Shown here: piece after piece, positions 58,612 to 64,000 of the stretch
Numbering within the stretch: the stretch's first letter is position 1
Layout of the letters: every line of letters starts with the position of its first letter
NCBI RefSeq assembly: GCF_958450345.1
Contig: NC_088784.1
Location: 72,689,747 to 72,753,746 of the forward strand
Length of the DNA: 64,000 nucleotides
Source: Calliphora vicina
Lineage: Eukaryota > Arthropoda > Insecta > Diptera > Calliphoridae
Direction: 5' to 3'
Made by a program: the position numbers and the translations under genes
Notes under the pieces: model-generated
Told to the model about the DNA's origin: nothing
Databases searched by the model: none
What the model saw: only the letters and a program-made list of their open reading frames with translations

Positions 58612-60348
58612 GTAAGTTGATTTTTTTTTAAGTTTTTGAATATTTTGAAATGATTTAAATGTTGCGTCTCTATTACCAGGCTACAAGATGCGGATTTAGG
58701 TTTTCATTTAATAATCGATCGACGTAAAGACAAATGGACTTCGGTGAAGACAGTATTACAGCGCATTTCGGTAAGTTTAAATAATGTATGTTCAATATTA
58801 TTACATTTTTACCTTTTAAAAACGGTGGTTTAGTTCCTTTAAATAAACCTGATTTTTTAATTGCAAATTAGAGCGCCAAGTAGTTTCTGTTAAAACTATT
58901 TATGTTGTTGTAGTAGCGTGAACAATTTTACAATATTTAATCTGGGGGTTCTGCAAGATCAAGTCAATTATATTGTGCTACTTCTGCTGGGTGGGTCCAT
59001 AAGTCCACTGTACGTAGTGAAGTAGGGCTGGCTGGACAGTTGGACAGGACCCTGACCACATGCTGGGCATAAGTTTAAGACGACACGGTTTATTCCGGAT
59101 CTGTTGCTCCATCCTGAACTTAGTTGTGCCAGAACGACCCTTGTTTTACGTGGCAGAATCTTCTCGGTGTCTGCCATCGGTGGTGAGCGACCTCCAAGTA
59201 CGACATTCATACGATATCCTGCTACCGCGGAATTGATGGCGTCTCTATGAATGTCGTTCAAAGCTGTCATATAAGAGCTGTGATCAAATGGATCTTGCAC
59301 ATAAATCTGTATGCACTCCTCGTAATTTCTAAGGTCCTGTCTAACATGCCTCGGTTTAGACTCCAACTGTGTGAAGGAATTGTTGCGTCAGCATGACGTT
59401 TTGTTCCCTGACCGATAGAACCTTAGTTTCCTCGTGAAGGTGGTGTTCGGAAGTTATTTGGAGGCAGCCTGTGACGATTCTTAAGGCTGCATTTTGACAG
59501 CTTTGAATATTTCTCCACTGAGTATCACTTAACGAAGGCGATCACACTGGAACAGCACAGTTAAACACTGACCGGCCATTAGTCTAATTAGTTAGACATA
59601 GGAAGTCTATGTCTCCGTCAGGCATCATGACGCCTTTTTTCGCAAGATCATCAGCCACACAGTTGCCTAAAAATATCTCCGTGTCCACGACTGTTTTAAA
59701 TACACCAGTTCAAACCAGTTTCATTCTTAACATCTTAAATAAATATTTTATTTGTTTCTTTTTAATTTTCCCATGTTTTTCTCTATATTTCAGATCTATT
59801 TTCCCGGCATTATACATGTTGTGTATGTTTTACGGCCCTCTGGTCTCTTTCAAAAGGCCATCTCAGAAGTTAGTTCAAAATTTTCCAAAGACGAGTATCG
59901 TTTTCGTTTAGTCATATGTTCCTCTCTAACCGATCTACACGAGTACATTATACCCTCCCAATTGACGGCGGATATGGGCGGCTCATTAATATATTCCCAC
60001 CATGAATGGATACAACAAAGAATAGTAACTAGATAATTGCAATTATTTCGATTTTTTAAATATTCATTATTATTTTTTCTTATAGTCCCTCGAAAAATTC
60101 TCTAGCCTAACCCATCAAGTGTCCGCCGAATTGGACATTTTCATACAAGCCATACACGATACAGAATTTCCCAATTCTGTTGAAGCTACACAAAAACTTT
60201 TAGATGATCAGGGCACTGACTATCAGAGACTTAAGGAGGAAATACTGGCGGCCGCCAAACATGGTGAAACTTTATTGAACAACATCAAGTCAAATGATGA
60301 AATTAAAGAATTCTCCGAGCGTACTGGTAATGTCAGCTCCATAGAACG
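58041..60348 (+). CDS. Dbs: Dbs (DBL's big sister, MCF2L-type Rho GEF), partial: four exons
   Basis: Family knowledge: DBS/MCF2L proteins have Sec14, spectrin-like, DH and PH domains and activate Rho-family GTPases at membranes. Here the exons at 58041-58611, 58680-58770, 59794-60024 and 60086-60348 join in frame with GTAAGT or GTAACT donors and AG acceptors. Together they encode about 383 residues: a polyQ stretch, then the Sec14 domain (LTSVPSLQDADLGFH, IIDRRKDKWTSVK, FPGIIHVVYVLRPSGLFQK, SQLTADMGGSLIYSHHEW), then a helical region consistent with the spectrin-like repeat. The strings SLQDA and IDRR-DKWTSVK are close to vertebrate MCF2L and distinct from Trio. The first exon starts two bases into a codon and the last ends two bases into a codon, so exons exist on both sides; the DH-PH part is not in this window. 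Confidence 0.88.
58680..58770 (+). CDS. Dbs: Dbs exon b: Sec14 core
   Basis: 91 bases encode LQDADLGFHLIIDRRKDKW and TSVKTVLQRIS after completing a split serine codon. Acceptor TTACCAG, donor GTAAGT at 58771. It is too short to stand out as an open frame and was found from splice sites and homology. Confidence 0.88.
58960..59560 (-). pseudogene. Jockey-like LINE C-terminus in a Dbs intron
   Basis: On the minus strand the reading runs NIQSCQNAALRIVTGCLQIT, EHHLHEETKVLSVREQNVML, then the 132-residue frame (58968-59366) with PRKTRVVLAQLSSGWSNRSG and NLCPACGQGP. These blocks follow the reverse transcriptase in Jockey-superfamily elements. A frameshift near 59365 and loss of the RT domain make it a 5'-truncated dead copy. 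Confidence 0.75.
59580..59700 (-). pseudogene. LINE (I-like) RNase H scrap
   Basis: The minus strand reads VDTEIFLGNCVADDLAKKGV and MMPDGDIDFLC, matching the 4576-4850 fragment closely at the DNA level (ATGTCTCCGTCAGG). It is the C-terminal RNase H block of another LINE family. Confidence 0.7.
59794..60024 (+). CDS. Dbs: Dbs exon c: Sec14 C-terminal half
   Basis: 231 bases, 77 codons, in phase zero at both ends. It begins IYFPGIIHVVYVLRPSGLFQ and includes SSLTDLHEYIIPSQLTADMG with the GGSLIYSHHEWIQQRI end of the Sec14 fold. Donor GTAACT is weaker than the others but the frame hits a stop within nine bases if it is not used. Confidence 0.88.
60086..60348 (+). CDS. Dbs: Dbs exon d: start of the spectrin-like region
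   Basis: Acceptor CTTATAG, donor GTAAGT at 60349. Encodes SLEKFSSLTHQVSAELDIFI, FPNSVEATQKLLDDQGTDYQ and GETLLNNIKSNDEIKEF, ending GNVSSIER with the last codon split. The heptad-like pattern and the EATQKLLDDQ motif fit the spectrin-like repeat that links Sec14 to DH. Confidence 0.86.
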
Positions 60349-61059
60349 GTAAGTTTTTATTCTATAAAACATTTTTAAGCGTTATTGTATGCTTCTTCTT
60401 TTAACTTTTAACAATTAACTAACTTTCAATCTTTATAAATAATTTTTATTACTAACTGAATAATCCCTTAAAAACCCCTAATAAAAAATATTAAACCTCT
60501 ATTCTTACTATAACAAATTAGTTCCTTTTCCTTTGTAACTCTCCCTAACCTCTTCATTTCTTTTAAAAATTTTAAATGTTCATTATTAATTTCTAGCTCT
60601 GCACTGGTTTTGTAATAAAAAAATAATACATATTGAACAAATGTCGTAAAAAAATAATAATTTTTAGGTTCGTTCAGTTTAAAATTTTTAAAATTATATT
60701 AATTTTAATTCTTTGAACCACAAACAAAATTTATAAAATTGATTTAAATTAGCGACTTAAGGTTAAACGGTTTTCTTTATTTGATTATACTTTTTTATTA
60801 TTGTCATATGAAATTTAAGCATGCTTCGTCGTTCATTTCTTCATTTTTCTGTTAATTTTGTTGTGTTCCAGTTATTGTATTTCAAGTGCTTTTAAATGTG
60901 TTTTTGTAGTTGCAGAAATATATAAATAGTTATAAAATTAGACTGAATTGAATTTAAAGAAAATCATAAAGGATTGTTAACTTGTACGCCAATTAATAAT
61001 GACCTGATGGCTATATGGAGTGGAACAATTTAGTTCTCATACTAGTTTTCATGATATTT
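60349..61059 (+). other. Dbs intron start, AT-rich
   Basis: Follows the GTAAGT donor. No coding exon or repeat recognised before the 31-bp array. Confidence 0.6.
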
Positions 61060-62830
61060 AGATGTGAAAAGGTTCAGTGTCCTAGATGAACCGGTTCAGT
61101 TGTTGTCAAGCTATTCCAAATGAACTGATTTAGTTTTCATGATATTCTTAATAAACCGATTCAGTTTTAAACTGATATAAATAAACCATTTCCATTTTTA
61201 ATTTAATCTAAACGAACCGGTTCAGTTTTCATAATATTCGAAATGAACTTGTTCAGTTTTCATGCTATTCGAAATAAACCGGTTAAATTTTCATGCATTC
61301 TTACTGAACCGGTTCAGTTTTCAACTTAATTTAAATGAATTAGTTCAGTTTTCATAATATTCGAAATGAACTTGTTCAGTATTCGTGCTATTCGAAATAA
61401 ACATTTGCAGTTTTCATACGTTCGAAATGAATTGGTTAAATTTTAATGCAATTCTAAGTGAACCGGTTCAGTTTTAAACTATTTTAATTAAACCGGTTCC
61501 GTTTTCATTATATTCGAAATGAGCTGGTTCAGTTTTGATGATATTCGAAATAAACCGGATCAGATTTCACGCTATTCGAAATAAACCGGTACAGTTTTCA
61601 TTATATTCGAAATGAGCTGGTTCAGTTTTCTTGATATTCGAAATAAACCGGCTAAAATTTCACGCTATTCGAAATAAACCGGTTCAGTTTTAAACTATTG
61701 TAGATGAAGCGGTTCAGTTTTAAACTTTTTTAAACGAACCGGTTCAGTTATCATTATATTCGAAATGAGCTAGTTCAGTTTTCATTATATTCGAAATGAG
61801 CTGGTTCAGTTTTCATGATATTCGATATAAACCGGTTCAGATTTCACGCTATTCGAAATCAACCTGTTCAATTTTAAATTATTATAAATGAACCCGTTCA
61901 ATTTTCATAATATTCTAAATGAGCTGGTTCAGTTTTCTTGATATTCGAAATAAACCAGTTCAAATTTCACGCTATTCGAAATTAAATGGTTCAGTTTTCA
62001 TGCATTTTATGATGAACCGATTCAGTTTTAAACTATTTGAAAGGAACCGGTTCAGTTTTCATTATATTCGAAATGAGCTGGTTCAGTTTTCATGATATTC
62101 GAAATAAACTGGTTCAGTTTTCCAGCATTCTAAATAAACCTGTTCAGTTTTAAACTATTTTAAACGAACCAGATCTGTTTTCATTATATTCGAAATCAGC
62201 TTGTTCTGTTTTCTTGATATTCGAAATGAACCGGTTAAATTTTCAAGCATTCGAAATAAACAGGTTCGTTTTGAGCTTTTATAAATGAACCGGTTAAATT
62301 TTTAACCTTATTTAAATGAATCGGTTCAGTTTCCGTAATATTAGAAATGTACTTGTTTGAAATTAACCGTTTCAGTTTTAATGCAATTCTATATGAACCC
62401 TTTCAGTTTAAAACTATTATAAATGAATCGGTTCTCAGAATATTCGAAATACCAGTTCCGTTTTTAAACTATTCTAAACGAAACGGCTCAGTTTCAATGC
62501 TATTCATATGAACCATTACATTATTCATGCTATTCTTAATGAACCGGTTTAGTTTTAAACTATTATAAATGAACTGGTTCCGTCATCCATGATATGCCAA
62601 TTGAACTGGTTCAATTTGCATGTTATTCATGAAACATTTCAGTTTTCATGCTAATCTAAGTAAATCTGTTTAATTTGCTAGTATTCTTTATGAATCAGTT
62701 AAATTTTCATGCTATTCTATATGAACTGGTTCATTTTACATGTCATTATTAATGAAAATTTTGATTTTTGATACTTTTCAAATGAAACCTGTTCATTTTT
62801 CATGTTATTCAAAATTTTTGGGCTGTTCAT
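61060..62830. repeat. 31-bp tandem array rich in AACCGGTT
   Basis: The unit is near GGTTCAGTTTTCATGATATT plus CGAAATAAACC. The 31-bp period was read at 62049, 62080 and 62111. The array spans about 1.77 kb, so roughly 55 copies with variable divergence. Exact AACCGGTT occurs at least a dozen times and many other copies keep CTGGTT or AACCTGTT. It lies in the presumed intron after the last visible Dbs exon. Confidence 0.93.
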
Positions 62831-63590
62831 CATCATGGTTTTTCAAACAAATTCGTTTTGTAGCAAAGCAGCGTGAAAATTGTCCGATTCATTTATCTCA
62901 TTATGAAAACAATCCCTTTAGAAGTTCAGCTCATGATTTTCTACAAAGTTTTTACCATCAAAATTGATAAAAGAAAACAAAATCTGTTATATATAAATGT
63001 TAGTATTTTGCATGTTTGTTATTCAGTCATATAGATTGCTGCTGATCCATTTATTTGTATTGAGTTCGATATGCTTTATTGTTTTATATAGTAAGTGTTG
63101 ATGTGAAATGAAAACCAAACACTCTCTACACGACACTATTATACTCACCTTATTAACCACTTCACCTAAACTAAACTTACCACTTATACACGCATTATCA
63201 CCAAATGTCTACACTACTTTTTTTTGGTTTATTTAATTTGTTTACCACATAGTTTTGTTTAGCTTTTTTTTCATCTAATCATTGCCATTTTAAACATGCC
63301 TAAACATATGCTACACATTTTGTAGTAAATTAATAAATCTATACAATTCCAATTTACAGTACATACAATTTGTAAAACTCCAGCAAAAGAAATCAATTTT
63401 TTGACATCGTTTTGTGGTGTCTGACATAATTATTTGAACAAATTCTGACTGTAAATATAGTACGAAGTTAATGTAAAGAATTTGTTATTAAAAATTAAAA
63501 GAAAAATTACTTTGACTTTGTTACGTTAAGGACAAAATGAAAATAAGCAATTTTGTATTAAAATATTTTTTTGTACCCTAGTAAACCGAT
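62831..63590. other. AT-rich stretch, one unassigned open frame
   Basis: A + frame ending at 62967 reads FVAKQRENCPIHLSHYENNP and continues to a stop. A TTTTGTAG precedes it, so an alternative exon is conceivable, but no homology was recognised. Nothing else is seen. Confidence 0.35.
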
Positions 63591-63700
63591 GAAATACATT
63601 CACCATAAGATTCGGTGTGCTTCAGCAGCCCTTTTTTCAAATTAAAAAAGTAAAGCAAAACTTCCCGCATTTGATGCTTTGTTGGAACATAATTCGACAT
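63591..63700 (-). mobile_element. Mariner 5' fragment M8
   Basis: CACCATAAGATTCGGTGTGC, then GTAAAGCAAAACTTCCCGCA and TTGATGCTTTGTTGG match the N-terminal/5' side of M3 and M4. Nothing else of the element is present. Confidence 0.75.
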
Positions 63701-63711
63701 TTACGATCAGA

Positions 63712-64000
63712 ATTTTATGTAGAATAATCGAATAAAACGAATAAATGTTCATATACATTTAAATTTATTAAATTGCTTAACATTTTTCATAATTCCAAAT
63801 TTAAATAAGTAATAATGACTCACAAAAATTGTATTGTTTCTGGAATTCGACAAATAACTAAAGACAAAGGCACTTTTGATCACTGTAGATGAGTGTTCAG
63901 ATAGCTCCTTCTATAAATATATAAATATTACTGCAAGAAGTTACAATTCTAAAAACAAATCTTTCAAAATTTTTAACTTAGGACTTGAACCAATGAAAAT
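63712..64000 (+). mobile_element. hAT-like element fragment, runs off the window
   Basis: It aligns by eye with 13912-14200 almost base for base (ATGACTCACAAAAATTGTAT, then TCACTGTAGATGAGTGTTC and GGACTTGAACCAATGAAAAT). It lacks the TAGGGTATTC end. Its continuation past 64000 could preserve more of the transposase than the first copy. Confidence 0.8.

Larger units (their letters stand above)
58771..59793 (+). other. Dbs intron loaded with LINE debris
   Basis: The two LINE fragments listed separately occupy most of this 1.02-kb intron in antisense orientation. The acceptor region is CTCTATATTTCAG. Confidence 0.75.

Noticed and set aside
59609..60036. Frames starting inside the intron and running through Dbs exon c
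   Set aside because: The intronic starts are artefacts; only the part from 59794 in the Sec14 frame is coding.
61060..62830. CRISPR-like array (regular short repeats)
   Set aside because: Units are directly adjacent with no unique spacers and they diverge gradually, so it is a satellite in a eukaryotic genome.

Overview
The window is AT-rich, intron-bearing animal DNA. Its mixture of degraded mariner, Tc1-like, hAT-like and LINE copies, AT-rich tandem arrays and dispersed repeats resembles a calyptrate fly (blow fly or house fly type). That placement is inferred from repeat style and from the two host genes; no species-level marker is present. No rRNA, tRNA or CRISPR locus was recognised.

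Only two host genes are supported. A short intronless gene at 12232-12507 (+) encodes a Mic10-type subunit of the mitochondrial MICOS complex. From 58041 to 60348 (+) four consecutive exons with good splice sites encode a polyglutamine tract, a Sec14/CRAL-TRIO domain and the start of a spectrin-like region. They match the Dbl-family Rho exchange factor DBS/MCF2L (fly Dbs). Its 5' exons and its catalytic DH-PH exons lie outside the window or were not found.

Layout: 1-1075, a 114-bp satellite. 2.3-5.2 kb, an hAT-like MITE, LINE debris and small tandem repeats. 5.2-8.2 kb, mostly unique AT-rich DNA. 8.2-11.4 kb, a nest of dispersed repeats holding a CACTA-ended foldback, a Tc1-like copy and a MITE with a perfect 32-bp terminal repeat. 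12.2-12.5 kb, the Mic10 gene. 12.8-20.9 kb, arrays rich in TATCGATA, split by a mariner that itself carries an hAT element and a family-A repeat. 21-23.4 kb, a second mariner carrying family A plus a LINE piece. 24.7-28.1 kb, a third mariner, a DUF4817-type transposase fragment and a Tc1-like copy. 30-38 kb, remnants of a DDE element, an hAT, LINE RNase H domains, a mariner and a second Tc1 type. 39-43.3 kb, an element whose ends read CACAGTG with 5-bp target duplications, then another Tc1-like copy. 44-57 kb, more family A and B repeats, mariners, LINEs and an hAT C-terminus. 58-60.3 kb, the Dbs exons. 61-62.8 kb, a long 31-bp array with many AACCGGTT palindromes, lying in a Dbs intron if the gene continues downstream.

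Every transposase seen is broken. The most interesting signals are non-coding: (1) a MITE family with RSS-heptamer-like termini and 5-bp duplications, suggestive of Transib/RAG-type transposition; (2) a Grainyhead-motif array beside or inside Dbs, with a related array 3 kb upstream; (3) TATCGATA (DREF/BEAF-32-like) arrays close to the Mic10 gene; (4) Tc1-like elements whose inner transposase-binding repeat overlaps the transposase start codon; (5) two dispersed repeat families sharing a hairpin-plus-CTTACTTGTT end.
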